DNA of 64,000 bases from Lingula anatina (GCF_001039355.2 NW_019775468.1:97620-161619); one strand, 5' to 3'; counted from the first letter of the stretch, positions 37,499-52,100 are shown. Numbers and translations are program-made. Notes: a model not told the origin generated them from the letters alone.

Positions 37499-38882
37499 CC
37501 TGAGACTGATAGGTGCCTCGTAGTCTCATGGATGTTAAATTAGCCAGCATTCCTCTGAAGTCAAGACTTGTAAGGCGGGGTGTCCACTGGTAACGCGGGT
37601 GTTCATGCAGCACAAACCTATACTCCTGGTTGATGTTTCTGGGCAGTGGATTTCCCTGAGCAAAGATTGGCGCTGAGACTGTCTGACCATTGCCCTCTAA
37701 CACTATGTCCATGATGGAGGCCCGCGCCCCCTCCTCTCCCACGCGGAGATTGAACGACAGCAGCTGGTTGTAGCTGTTACTTTGGTCCCCGGAATACTTG
37801 GCTACATAATGAGAAAATATCATATAAAATACCTTCAAGTCCATATCAATCTGTGATAAATTTAAATTTATAATTTTAAAATTTGCTTTTTAACCTTGAC
37901 ACCCAAAAATCCTGGAAAACCAGGATCTAGAAAAACCTTAATATATGCCAAACAGATCATAGATATTAGACTTTATTTAAAACAAAAACAAGTCAGAGTC
38001 AGTTGTGGAAACTAGGATGCAGCCCAGCTTGACTGATGCTAGAGCTGATGAGTAGAAAACTCTATATTTCTTGTCAAATATATTACAGGTAACAGACACA
38101 AATACAGAAAGACAAGCTAATCCTCACATGGTGCACTGAAATACTGTGCCTGGTTATCTAATGAAGAAATACTGATGTCTTCTAGGATGGCATTGTACTG
38201 TATGGGAACATCAAGTCCATCTTTGTCCTTGCCTTCCCAGAAGTCTTTATCTAAAACAAAAAACAAGGCATGGTAAGTTGAGGAAACTAGGATTTCAGTT
38301 TAATTGGTAAGGTAAAAGACTCCTAGGTACTGAATATTTTGAACTCTCAGTGCTTTGACCTAATCTGTACTTAATATATTCTGATCTTATATACCACATG
38401 CATGTTACATAGTTAATTGTAATAAACCCATCAAAGCTGCAGCAACCACTGTGCTGGAATATAAAGAAATTAGCAAGGGCCACTGCATTTTTGAAACAGG
38501 CTTATAGACAATATACTGTATGAATACAACTTTATATACTGTAAAAATACAAAATACAAAATGTCTATTAATATGTTTTTTGAGATAATTCTAGTGATTA
38601 TGAATAACAAAAGATCATCCATACTAATGTACTTTCTCATGGGTAGTCCCATCCTTCTAACCCCCCCCCCCCCTTTATCAGCACAGGAAGTGCCAAATAT
38701 GAAACAGCAACGAATACACTATTCATATTTTCCATCATAACTTACCATTTTCAAAGTCTGAAGTGATCTCATATTTTGTAAACTGTCTGGCACTTGAACA
38801 AACAGAGGAATGACCATAGCAGAAGCAGCTAATGCAGCCCAGGGGGTTAGCCTCCTGAAGGTTATAATAGCCTGGCTTACAC
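37499..38882 (-). CDS. LAMC1: Laminin gamma-1-like: LE-to-L4 exons, second haplotype copy (block B)
   Basis: Exons in transcript order: 38882-38746, 38250-38128, 37801-37499; identical lengths to block A (137, 123, 303 nt). One visible replacement is LHEHPR here against LNEHPR in block A. In this block the gene continues upstream into the LE4 exon at 39614-39507 with matching phase (AG|G), so block B bridges A to C. Confidence 0.93.
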
Positions 38883-39506
38883 CTGGGGGAGAATAATAGA
38901 GGTTAGGATTAACAGGTCTCACATCTTTTAACTTTGTTTCAGAGAAACTGATCACCAGAGGGCAGCACCTGCCCGACACATTGATAGAAATAATAGTCAT
39001 GTTTGGTAAACATATGGTCAATACTCTGTACAAATTACTACCTGAAAAGAGATATTTGTAGAGCATATTAGACAAATAGCGCAAAAATCTCTTAGTTCTC
39101 AACCTTGCAGGGTGTCAGACTGATATCAGTAAAACTGGCCATCTGCGTGTATTGTATGAGATTAGTAAATTCCTTTGATCTATTCCACAGTACACTTGTG
39201 ATACCATAACTACAGAGTGGAGAGAAATAACAATGTGTATCTCTGATGACCACATGGCTGATAATAACTGCTACTGTTACATCTTGGTATTAAATCAAAA
39301 TAAAAGCCTACAGTTGTTGATTTCATATCATATTTCATATTTACAATAAATATGATTAATTGTTTTAAGCAACTATAAGGATTAAGAATATTGAATTTTT
39401 CAGCTAAACACAGCCAATGTGATCATTACTATGATATAATTACATATAACTAATGATGGTTCTTGTTTTCTATTTATATATGTGTGTGCTTATATTTCTA
39501 TTTTAC

Positions 39507-41763
39507 CTGTCACAGTTCTGTCCCTCCACAGTTTCTTTACATGTACACATGCCTGTATCAGGAGTACACATGGGTCTGTTGTCTAAACTACCTGCCTCTA
39601 GACACTGACACTGTCTGTAGAGAGAGAAAGAGAGAGATATTGTCTTTATCATTGAATTTATATACATTAACACAGTGTGGTGATCACAGCATTGTAATGT
39701 CTGGGTTACCTAGAATTACACTAGCATGGCCCAGGAACTAGACAATAGCATGAACTGGGGAAAATGTGTGTGCGCTCAAATTTTCACAGATGAGTACAAA
39801 TATAATATTCTTGTAAAAAATTCATATTTACATCTATGAGGTTCTTTTAAAATTACATATTCAAATATTCTTTCACAACACTGTTATCATTATTCTTTTC
39901 AAAATCGCATGATGACAATAAATGAAAGGCAAAATAAGGCATTCAAGAAGTCTTATCAAAACTTGTCAAAGAAAACAGTTATAAATGGATCTGAGGCTAA
40001 TGAGGTGTCTTTTCTTACCTGCAGCCAAAGTTGCTGAAGTCATAGTAGTTGGGCAGACACCTGTCGCATTTGTCTCCACCCACACCTGGTTTACAGCGAC
40101 ACCTGCCATCTATAGAACACTGGAGACTCTCGGAGCCTGGAGAGAGAGAGAGAGAGAGGACATAGTGAGAAAGAGAGGAGGTAGTGGTTTTATGCATGTA
40201 CATTTCCATTACTGATACTGTTTCACCAAAATGGCTAAAATTTGGCTGGGAAATCAGTCCAGTAAGATGCTGTGTATTTAAACTGAGACAACAAATGTCC
40301 TTACCGTCTATTTACACTTTCAAAGGAAAAATTGATCCTTCTGCAATTATTTCTTGTTTATACCACTGCTACTAATAGTGTGGACTTGTGGCAGATCTTA
40401 GCTCATTTCATTGCTAATTTCACATTTCATTCATGTGAACAAAAAATGGCACACCTTCAATAAAATCTTATTAGACAGATTATTTCTACCCATCACAAAT
40501 ATGGTGTCAGTTTTGGGCATCCTAAAAACATGGACATTTCAGTCCAAACTAACAGAAATTCTGATTTGCAACCATACAAGAGACTCCTGTACTGGGAGGG
40601 GGAAATAAACTCTCCATCTGCTTTGAAGTGACTATAATTTTGGCACAATCAAGTCAAGGTTAAGGGTCTTTAACTGTGTTTCTAAAACCACAGAATAAAC
40701 AGACACAGGTCATAAAATTCAGCTATGTGCACCAAGCAAACAGAACTTTAAGGAGAGATCAATTTCCCTTTTATGACCCAGTTTCATTGACCTAAACAAT
40801 CACAAATCCCACCCAGTGTATCTTCATTGGCATGCTTTAGTCTTCTGCTCATTCACATTGGTATATATGGTTAGTGATAGGTATATGGTCTTTCATAGGT
40901 ACATAATTATATATGGTCTGTGAAAGGTATATAAGGTCTTTAATAGGCTAAAGGCAGAAGAGATGCCTTTGTCTATTGTCTGATACAACTGACAGTCTTT
41001 GATGTCCAGTGACTGAGCACAGCATCATTGTCACCATGTGATAACAGTGACATAACCAGAAACGAGGTCTATCTATTACAACACTGTATCAGGTAGAGGT
41101 GTGCCAGTGTTAACTGCTATTAGATCTTTTTATAAGTAGTCTCTCAGGTCATTTATGCTGCCAATTCACATTCTATGTCTTGGTCGATTTGTTGTGGTGA
41201 TTTTTTTTTCTTTTTTAATCCTTTTTTCATCTTTCAGATCTGTGGGACTTCTAAATGCACTTAAGTGCCACTTAAGTGAGATAACACATCAGTGTTTTCA
41301 TCCTTACTTGATATCTTCCTGCTGCTTTCATTAATTTTCTTTCTTAATTTATCATCATTTTATAAGTTGTAGAAAAGTATATAGCAAATCAATAACAGAG
41401 TAATCAGAGTTAAAATTCCTAAGAAATAAAAGATGTGTAATTCATAATGGTTCATAGGAATTGCAAGGTAGTAGCTATAATGGTTTTTTTTTTTTTTTTT
41501 TTGGGGGGGGGAGTTAAATACCCAGAACACCTTAAAACTGTTACAGCTATTTCACATAAGTGAGATGTACTGACCTATTTCACTGCACTGGCAAGCCTCA
41601 CATCTGTCCTGGTCTGTTCTGCGGAAGTAGTTCTCCTTGCAGCGTTCACAGTGGGGTCCCGCGGTGTTGTCCTGACAGTCTGTGCAATGGCCGCCTCTCC
41701 CAGTCCTCTCGTACAGGTCACGGTCAAAATAACAGCGGTTTGATTTCCCGTTGCAGTCACATC
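39507..41763 (-). CDS. LAMC1: Laminin gamma-1-like: LE2-LE4 exons (block B copy)
   Basis: Exons in transcript order: 41763-41575, 40136-40019, 39614-39507, encoding LE modules ([13 protein letters not shown] ... [57 protein letters not shown] ... [14 protein letters not shown]). Their duplicate is in block C at 47312-43593. Block B ends at 43311 before reaching the LE1 exon. Confidence 0.92.
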
Positions 41764-43311
41764 CTAGGGAAGAAACAAAAATTACAGTGACAGTAAAATC
41801 AATACTTTTTCAAACTCATCATGTTTTCAAAAAACCTTTTGGTCAAAATTACATTTAATTTGGCTTCTTCAAAGTATCAATCAAGCTATTTGAAGTTTTA
41901 TCAATTCCTACAAACTGAAATATGTAATCTGTTGTCATATTACATCATAGTTCTCAGACTGCACATACTTTGAAAACAGTAAAACAAAGTTTTGGTATAT
42001 TAAATTCTGTGATCCAAGTTCAAAACCAACAGAAAGTTTATCAACTGCTTGCAATGTCTGCACTTAGTGTACACAATACTACGCTAAAACACTTGACAAC
42101 AAGTGCCCTTTTCCATCGAGACCGAGAAGAGAGTACTTACGCTGCCATCTCCCTCCGTCCCAGTACCAGTAAGCATGAACAGATTGATACAAATACAGCA
42201 TCAGTAATGCAATGACAATGTTCATGATGGACAATGCTACAATGCTACACCCAATCTGCTAACACTCACCACTGTTAATAAACCAACCCCTCTTCAAGGT
42301 CAGCTCACAAATTACTGTTTTAAGAACTTACACAGAGATATCCACTCAAAAGGGCGGCATTTCACCAAACATAATGAGGAACATGGATTAACACGATATA
42401 AGTCTCATTATCCAAGTTCTTGGCAAAGAAAAGGCTGTCAAGTTGTCTTGATAGATGAATTGTCAATAGACACTCCTTTCTGGAAGTGTTTGAAAACCTC
42501 TTTCAAGGCTCTTATCAATGACCATAAAAGCCTCCTTTACTGGGCCATTTTACTCCACATAGCAGGACCAGCCACTCTCTCCACTGTGTGTGGCTCACAT
42601 AGGATCAAACTAACCTTCTATAATACAGTCTCCTGGCCCTGTGCTTACCAATTGCTATTTAACGTGTATTTTCTATGGAGACACCAATAGCACTACAGCT
42701 TTAATTGGTGTGTCATAAAACATTGGTATTGTTTACCTGATCTCGGCCTCCATACAGAGTAAATATCAAATCCATACAGGGCAAATAACAGTATTCCACT
42801 AGATACTGAACCATTGACACTGATTGTGCTTTCTTAAGTATCCATTCATTTGTTAAGAATTAATTAAATAAATCTATAAAAGGACTATTTGTGCTCAGAT
42901 TTGGCAGATATATGTGAATAAATGTGTAAGAAATAGGACAGTTTACTCGTGGTATAAACTTTCAGGAATGATAAGACCTTCAGTTTTGCTACAATCCTAA
43001 CAATTAAAGATAGGATTACACTGTTTAAGTGACTCATACACAAAGGGAAGATGTTAACTGAACGGGAAATAAACAGTATTTGAAACCTAGACATCAATGG
43101 CACATTGACAGTGTTCAGAATGTGGTAGAGGTGACAAATAGTGATTGTGTTTTGTCATGATGTTGAGATTGTCATTGTGGTAGATACTATGAATGTATGA
43201 AAGTTTTTTGTAGGGTATGTCATAACAAAATTTCCATCTTGTTACCTACAACCTGAAAACTGGGGGTATATTATATTTCTAAAAGGAAATCAAGTACCTG
43301 TAAATTTCAGT
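41764..43311. other. Laminin intron (block B copy), no gene
   Basis: Matches 47313-48850 of block C with SNPs and indels. Plus-strand frames here are chance. Confidence 0.7.
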
Positions 43312-43390
43312 NAAAAGTGCACGGCGACGACGACGGCGACGACAGACGCAGATGATGGCTATATGTACAGACACATCTGTGTCTGTAAAT
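43312..43390. other. N junction (block B / block C) with repeat terminus
   Basis: After the N, about 75 bp are unmatched in the other copy: a stretch rich in CGACGACGGCGACGAC, then tacagacacatctgtgtctg. Homology to 39300 onward then begins. The palindrome-like acacatctgtgtctgt recurs right after the N at 57690. Confidence 0.6.
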
Positions 43391-43592
43391 AAAAAGCCTA
43401 CAGTTGTTGATTTCATATCATAATATTTACAATAAATATGATTAATTGTTTTAAGCAACTATAAGGATTAAGAATATTGAATTTTTCAGCTAAACACAGC
43501 CAATGTGATCATTACTATCATATAATTACATATAACTAATGATGGTTCTTGTTTTCTATTTATATATGTGTGTGCTTATATTTCTATTTTAC

Positions 43593-46500
43593 CTGTCACA
43601 GTTTTGTCCCTCCACTGTTTCTTTACATGTACACATGCCTGTATCAGGAGTACACATAGGTCTGTTGTCTAAACTACCTGCCTCTAGACACTGACACTGT
43701 CTGTAGAAAGAAGAAGAGAGAGATATAGTCTTTATCATTGAATTTAAATACATTAACACAGTGTGGTGATCACAGCATTGTAATGTCTGGGTTACCTAGA
43801 ATTACGGTAATTCTCCAATCTATACGAACGATTAAAATTAATTATTTTTGGAAGATAATCATTTTGTTCGTAAGGCCTGAAATTCAGTCTGCTAAAAATT
43901 GCCACGCGTTCGTATCCATTGAAATACGAATGGAATACGGCTGTACCGGAAATTATCTCCACTTACCTACATTGCTAAGTGTAAGCATTAGTTTCAGATT
44001 AAATCACTGTGATCAGCTTTTAGCACAAACAAATTATTCTTGCGATATTGTAATGGATTAAAACAAACTAAACAAAAGTCGGGAATTCAAGTTAAGAAAC
44101 AATTCCTTCATACTAAAGAGGTACATTTCTCCCAAGACAAGACAACATCGTTTTTCCCTGTTATGTTTTACCAAGACAGGACAACATCGTTTTTCCCAAC
44201 TTCTGTCAAAAACAGACAAGAATATTTGCGTATCCAGTTGCATATTTTATTTAATGCGTATTTACTTTTAATATGATTTCACATATAGAAAATCTGCAAT
44301 ATTAATAATGTCACACACCCCATTAGGCCTACATAAATTTCTTCCGCCAAAACAAAATACTTGAAACTCCTCACAGTAGATATCACTGACGTTAATAGAG
44401 ATTATACTTGATATGAAAAATAACATCAGCTCAATTCACGTCTATTTATGTAAGTCTTTTACAGCATATTAATTTGCACGCAATCAATGTAAACTTAATT
44501 AGAAAAAATACAGAAAACTGCAGGTAAATTTGTATAAAGTCATACGGCACCTTTATTTTTCACAATCACCAATATCAGTAAGGTTTACCTAATAGTTGTT
44601 CATGAGACAAGGTCTTTAACAAGGAAAAACAAACAAACAAAAAAGCATGAACTTTATCACAACTCAAATTAGAAAAATAAATACAATACAAGACAGAACT
44701 CCTCTTAAAAAAATTAATTTCCTAATGACTACCAAAAACAAAGAAAAACTCGATCATTGACTATGGATTTCTCATACTCTTCTGTTCTGCGTGGGTTTCA
44801 CGTTTATAGATTTTACTGGAAACCAGTTATCGGTGAAACACCGATGGTGGATGTTGATGATCAGTCGGCCGGCAGAAGTTAAGAAATGATAATAAACAGT
44901 AAGTAATTTATGTGTACTGATGCTTTCAATAATTTCTAAATAACAATAGGGTTTTAAAACTGGCCTGCAGCTGCCGGCGGGCAGGTTGAGTCCTTCTATC
45001 GTCTCATTCAAAAACAGCACAAATACATGATAACAATCTCTCCTGTCAAGTGGCAGTTCCTTTGTTTGGAACGGTGGTCTGAAAACTCGCTTTGACGAAT
45101 CATGGGGCGAGTTTCAATTGGGCACACTTTCTTGCGTTCGGAAAATTTAAATTGTGCCCAAGGTGAGTTAAGCGATCGTTCGTACAGAACGGAGACAAAA
45201 AATTCAGATTCAGAGAAAAAACGTTTCGTTCGTAATTATTGCGGCGTTCGTATAGATTGGAGAATTACCGTACTCTAGCATGGCCCAGGAACTAGACAAT
45301 AGCATGAACTGGGGAAAATGTGTGTGCGCTCAAATTTTCACAGATGAGTACAAATATAATATTCTTGTAAAAAATTCATATTTACATCTATGAGGTTCTT
45401 TTAAAATTACATATTCAAATATTCTTTCACAACACTGTTATCATTATTCTTTTCAAAATCGCATGATGACAATAAATGAAAGGCAAAATAAGGCATTCAA
45501 GAAGTCTTATCAAAACTTGTCAAAGAAAACAGTTATAAATGGATCTGAGGCTAATGAGGTGTCTTTTCTTACCTGCAGCCAAAGTTGCTGAAGTCATAGT
45601 AGTTGGGCAGACACCTGTCGCATTTGTCCCCGCCCACACCTGGTTTACAGCGACACCTGCCATCTATAGAACACTGGAGACTCTCCGAGCCTGGAGAGAG
45701 AGAGAGAGAGAGGACATAGTGAGAAAGAGAGGAGGTAGTGGTTTTATGCATGTACATTTCCATTACTGATACTGTTTTACCAAAATGGCTAAAATTTGGC
45801 TGGGAAATCAGTCCAGTAAGATGCTGTGTATTTAAACTGAGACAACAAATGTCCTTACCGTCTATTTACACTTTCAAAGGAAAAATTGATCCTTCTGCAA
45901 TTATTTCTTGTTTATACCACTGCTACTAATAGTGTGGACTTGTGGCAGATCTTAGCTCATTTCATTGCTAATTTCACATTTCATTCATGTGAACAAAAAA
46001 TGGCACACCTTCAATAAAATCTTATTAGACAGATTATTTCTACCCATCACAAATATGGTGTCAGTTTTGGGCATCCTAAAAACATGGACATTTCAGTCCA
46101 AACCAACAGAAATTCTGATTTGCAACCATACAAGAGACTCCTGTACTGGGAGGGGGAAATAAACTCTCCATCTGCTGTGAAGTGACTATAATTTTGGCAC
46201 AATCAAGTCAAGGTTAAGGGTCTTTAACTGTGTTTCTAAAACCACAGAATAAACAGACACAGGTCATAAAATTCAGCTATGTGCACCAAGCAAACAGAAC
46301 TTTAAGGAGAGATCAATTTCCCTTTTATGACCCAGTTTCATTGACCTAAACAATCACAAATCCCACCCAGTGTATCTTCATTGGCATGCTTTAGTCTTCT
46401 GCTCATTCACATTGGTATATATGGTTAGTGATAGGTATATGGTCTTTCATAGGTACATAATTATATATGGTCTGTGATAGGTATATAAGGTCTTTAATAG

Positions 46501-49168
46501 GCTAAAGGCAGAAGAGATGCCTGTGTCTATTGTCTGACACAACTGACAGTCTTTGATGTCCAGTGACTGAGCAACAGCATCATTGTCACCATGTGATAAC
46601 AGTGACATAACCAGAAACGAGGTCTATCTATTACAACACTGTATCAGGTAGAGGTGTGCCAGTGTTAACTGCTATTAGATCTTTTTATCAGTAGTCTCTC
46701 AGGTCATTAATGCTGCCAATTCACATTCTATGTCTTGGTCGATTTGTTGTGGTGATTTTTTTTTCTTTTTTAATCCTTTTTTCATCTTTCAGATCTGTGG
46801 GATTTCTAAATGCACCGTTAAGTGCCACTTAAGTGAGATAACACATCAGTGTTTTCATCCTTACTTGATATCTTCCTGCTGCTTTCATTAATTTTCTGTC
46901 TTAATTTATCATCATTTTAAAAGTTGTAGAAAAGTATATAGCAAATCAATAATAGAGTAATCAGAGTTAAAATTCCTAAGAAATAAAAGATGTGTAATTC
47001 ATAATGGTTCATAGGAATTGCAAGGAAGGAGATATAATGGGGTTTGGGGGGGGGGGGGGGTGTTAAATACCCAGAACACCTTAAAACTGTTACAGCTATT
47101 TCACATCAGTGGGATCTGCTGACCTATTTCACTGCACTGGCAAGCCTCACATCTGTCCTGGTCTGTTCTGCGGAAGTAGTTCTCCTTGCAGCGTTCACAG
47201 TGGGGTCCCGCGGTGTTGTCCTGACAGTCTGTGCAATGGCCGCCTCTCCCGGTCCTCTCATACAGGTCACGGTCAAAATAACAGCGGTTTGATTTCCCGT
47301 TGCATTCACATCCTAGGAAAAAAAATTACAGTGACAGTAAAATCAATACTTTATAAAACTAATGTTAAAAAACCTTTTGGTCAAATAGCAAATATTCACC
47401 ATTAAATTTGGCTTTTTCAAAGTATCAACAAAGCTTTTTGAAGTTTTATAAAATCTTACAAACATGAATATGTAATCAGTTGTCAAATCACATCATAGTT
47501 AGCAGACTGCATATATTTTCAAAACAATAAAACAAGGTTTTGGTATATTAAACTCTGTGATCCAAGTCTCTAAAACCAACAGAAACTGCTTGCAATGTAT
47601 GCACTTAGTGTATGCATTTCTATGCTAAAACACTTGACAACAAGTGCCCTTTTTCATCGAGACCAAGAAGAGAGTACTTACGCTGCCATCTCCCTCCGTC
47701 CCAGTACCAGTAAGCATGAACAGATTGATACAAATACAGCATCAGTAATGCAATAACAATGTTCATGATGGACGATGTTACACTGCTACACCCAATCTGC
47801 TAACACTCACCACTGTTAATAAACCAACCCCTCTTCAAGGTCAGCTCACAAATTACTGTTTTAAGAACTTACATAGAGATATCCACTCAAAGGACCACAT
47901 TTCACCAAACATAATAAGGAACATGGATTAACACGATATAAGTCTCATTATCCAAGTTCTTGGCAAAGAAAAGGCTGTCAAGTTGTCTTGATAGATGAAT
48001 TGTCAATAGACACTCCTTTCTGGAAGTGTTTGAAAACCTCTTTCAAGGCTCTTATCAATGACCATAAAAGCCTCCTTTACTGGGCCATTTTACTCCACAT
48101 AGCAGGACCAGCCACTCTCTCCACTGTGTGTGGCTCACATAGGATCAAACTAACCCTCTATAATACAGTCTCCTGGCCCTGTGCTTACTAATTGCTATTT
48201 AACATGTATTTTCTATGGAGACACCAATAGCACTACAGCTTTAATTGGCGTGTCATAAAACATTGGTATTGTATACCTGATCTTGGCCTCCATACAGAGT
48301 AAATATCAAATCCATACAGGGCAAATAACAGTATTCCACTAGATACTGAACCATTGACACTGATTGTGCTTTCTTAAGTATCCATTCATTTGTTAAGAAT
48401 TAATTAAATAAATCTATAAAAGGACTATTTGTGCTCAGATTTGGCAGATATATGTGAATAAATGTGTAAGAAATAGGACAGTTTACTCGTGGTATAAACT
48501 TTCAGGAATGACAAGTTCTTCAGTTTTGCTACAATCCTAACAATTAAAGATAGGATTACACTGTTTAAGTGACTCATACACAAAGGGAAGATGTTAACTG
48601 AACGGGAAATAAACAGTATTTGAAACCTAGACATCAATGGCACATTGACAGTGTTCAGAATGTGGTAGAGGTGACAAATAGTGATTGTGTTTTGTCATGA
48701 TGTTGAGATTGTCATTGTGGTAGATACTATGAATGTATGAAAGTTTTTTGTAGGCTATGTCATAACAAAATTTCCATCTTGTTACCTACAACTTGAAAAC
48801 TGGGGGTATATTATATTTCTAAAAGGAAATCAAGTACTTGTTAATTTCAATACAATTGCATACAAAGTTCACTGATACACCGTCAGCCCAAAATCTACAT
48901 ACAAAACATTTTCTAGTTCTCTAAAATGAAATCACATCTCTCAATGAAACTGTAGAACCTTACTTAATTTTTAAGTTTAAATCTGTTTATCTTACTTTTG
49001 CATTCCCTGGCATCATCGGCGGTGGCTCTCCCCCAGGGAGCATCATGGAACCCAGAGGCACACTCCTCGCAGTCAGAGCCCGCTGTATTGTGCTCACACA
49101 GACACACGGGGACCTCACCTGCTCCGTTACTAGGCACACACTTACTGGCGTGACCGTTACACTTACAC
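43593..49168 (-). CDS. LAMC1: Laminin gamma-1-like: LE1-LE4 exons (block C copy)
   Basis: Exons in transcript order: 49168-48996, 47312-47124, 45690-45573, 43700-43593. LE1 ([18 protein letters not shown] ... [15 protein letters not shown]) directly follows the LN domain and occurs only here. The other three duplicate block B. Phases agree (AG|, A|, G|, AG|, AG|). The last exon ends two bases into a codon, which fits the L4-region exon 38882 or 29651 but not the next exon met in scaffold order (41763). Confidence 0.94.
43805..45270. mobile_element. 1466-bp non-autonomous DNA transposon with TA target duplication
   Basis: Perfect 26-bp terminal inverted repeats (outermost bases CGGTAATTCTCCAATCTATA) at 43805-43830 and 45245-45270, flanked by TA at 43803-43804 and 45271-45272. 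The block B copy has the empty site (tagaattacactagcatgg, 39710-39728). Subterminal GTTCGTA/TACGAAC motifs recur near both ends. An internal direct repeat (gacaacatcgtttttccc) is at about 44144 and 44181. No transposase frame is recognisable. TA duplication fits Tc1/mariner-type or related superfamilies. Confidence 0.88.
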
Positions 49169-52100
49169 CTGGAAGATAAGAACACAAATATTATCATACT
49201 ATCTCATGAAAACATAAGGCTCAGTCCCAAGAAATTTAGCTCATCTAAAGAACATAGCATCTCATTCAATCCCCTTATTACTAGTTCTGGCAATATAATG
49301 TTAATCTAATATGCAATAAGTGCCACTAGCACACTATGTTTCGGCTAGCTATGTCCCTTTATATTGGGTTCCTATGGACAGAAATTATAAGATCACAGTC
49401 TGATCAGATACTTGTACACTTTGTATGCTATACATGTGTGATGTGGTCTTTCCAATTATACATAAAGTATACCCCTTACTAATGATACCAATACTGGCAA
49501 CTGAAAACACAGCTCCAAGCTATCAAATCTTGATCTCAGACTGTTTAAACCCCAAAATATGCATATATCAGATATTACAAGGGCAGACCTATCAGGATAT
49601 AAAATGTATAACATTTAGACCCGTGTAATGTGTAAGACAAAGTTGATGAACAACTACCATGATCAAGTTTTGTAGCATCTTGAAATCTTTCAGACATGTT
49701 GATTTGTAAGTGGTGCAAAAAAGATGGACAATCTGTAACCCATCACCACCAACCTCACAGAGGTGAACACAAGCATCCATGATCTTTTTCATTCTAAGGA
49801 ACACTTGGTGGGCAGAAAGAAAACTCAACTCCAGGTCACCCATTGGCATTCCAAACTGACCAGAAGTTCACATATATTTATGTGGTATCCTAGCAACCCA
49901 GATGGTCTCCCATATGGCAGAGTAAGGCAGTGTATTCAGGGCCATTTGTTGGTCCTGGAGAATAACAACATGCATTCCTTCTACTCATTCACTGGGGTAG
50001 GGATAATAATGTCAATGTGTGAGATTGTTACGGGTATGGTAATTTCTCTCTAAATTCAAACAAAATCAATTCATCACATTTCTCAAAATGATACCATCAG
50101 TGTAAAACGTGTAGTATAATTCAAAAAGTATTATAGGAGAGGTTTTTTTTTTAATCACTGTAAGTGATAAGTATTGACAAAAAAAAAAAAAACATCCTGG
50201 TAAAATTTGAGTGCTTCAAATATTTTGCAAAAGAGCTAATAAATTGTTGATAAATGACTTTTTCTACACTCCCTGAGTGGGAGCTTGACCCTCTTCTCCT
50301 GAACCAAAGGTTCACAATCACTCAAGTCAAAACATTTGATGGCATATTTAAGGGAAGATTTATTGTTCTCATTGATGGGGAAGTTAACAGGGCACGTGGC
50401 TGACCTGACACATGTTGCCCCATTTCAAAACCAGTCACATTTTATATTAAAAACATTTTAATTTTCAAAAGGAAACTTTTGCATCAATATAGGTTTAGGA
50501 CACACAGATTCCTTGGTCATCATTTGTAATGAAATTTGAAGCAAGTTATTTGCCCTTTAACTCAAAGAAAAATGGAAAAAGAAACATTGTGTAATTTAGA
50601 TATCATGTCAACACATTCCCTCATCTGAAAGACACAGACAACCCTGACATAATACCAAAAATGTATACCAAATAATAAAGATTTGTCTGTAAGAACACAA
50701 TACTAAGCCACCAGTCACTTGAACATGAATGCTTGCACCTATTTATGTAGGGTATCATTACTCCCTAAACGACCATGATAATCAGTCTACTGCCCACACT
50801 GCTCTATTTACACTCCTTCCCCCAGGGATATACAGCTATCTTGTCCATCTTCTCAATCATCACATTTTACTTGTCATCCTCTCAACTCTGCCTTATAATA
50901 GACATGGTTTGGAACTGCCTGTATTACATAACTGACATGAACAGCTCTTCCTCCTAGTTATACATATGGCAAGATCACGGGTATAATTTTTCCTTAACAC
51001 CTGTTATAAAAGTGATGGACCTGGTATTGTATAACATTTCAGCCTGAATCTAGCTATAATTTCTATCATAATCAAGTCTGCAGCAGTTCATTATTTTTAG
51101 GCTATGATTATACAGGTAGAGACCACAGTGTTCACAATGGGTAATTATCACATCTTGAAGCAGTACAGCTGTGATACAAGCAGACCATAGAGTAACCCCA
51201 CCCATTTAATTACTGGACTGGGATCTGTACTGACCTTCACTGTCCACAATCACTGACCATCTCAACAACCACAATGACCACAACTTATCTTCAAGATGAA
51301 ACTCTAGCCATTTTTTCTTCCCATCCCTTAATAAAGCCATTTTACATGTCACTGTACTTCATAATTATTGCCTTGCTTATGGAAACTCAATTTTTCCAAA
51401 AGTGCATTATTTTATTAACAATGACTCATAATATAATTTAGAACTTCCTATTTCTCTCCCATTATATCAATTTCAAACTTTTTGTACTCCAACAGGTTTC
51501 CAGTTCTCAAAACACGACTCCAGCTACAACACAAACCCAGTTTTTTCTTGTTCATTACATCAATCTTGGAAGTGAGTTTCACAACAATGCTGCTCTAGTT
51601 ACTACAGCACAGGGAAACTTCATGCTTCAACAACACAGCAAATAAACAATCCAGGAGACCTAGAGTAACTGTAAAACAGTTTGTGTTCTTTTTATGTGGG
51701 TCTATAAGAAAACAAAACTATGAAAACATAAAAGGTATGTTTGTCTTCACAGGGCAGATTACCTCCTGTCTAATGGTAAGGTTATAACCAGATACCATCT
51801 ACTTCTACAACATGGAGCAAATACCATTACAAGACACACTAAAAATCCATTTCACATTGGATTGCACCTATAACTGCAAGATATGGAACAGAGACGAATA
51901 CATTTGCATTTCAACAGAACTAATCTTCAACCATGTATTAAGTGTTACAGTACTGTAGTAAAAGTACTAGTCTGGACTGCATTACCTCTGGCAGAGACAA
52001 TGTCTGTAAACACAAGGAAGAGGGAGATGACATAATGTTGATTACATGTAAACTTAGTCTATACATCTAATTATAACTTAATAAAGAAATGTAAAATTAT

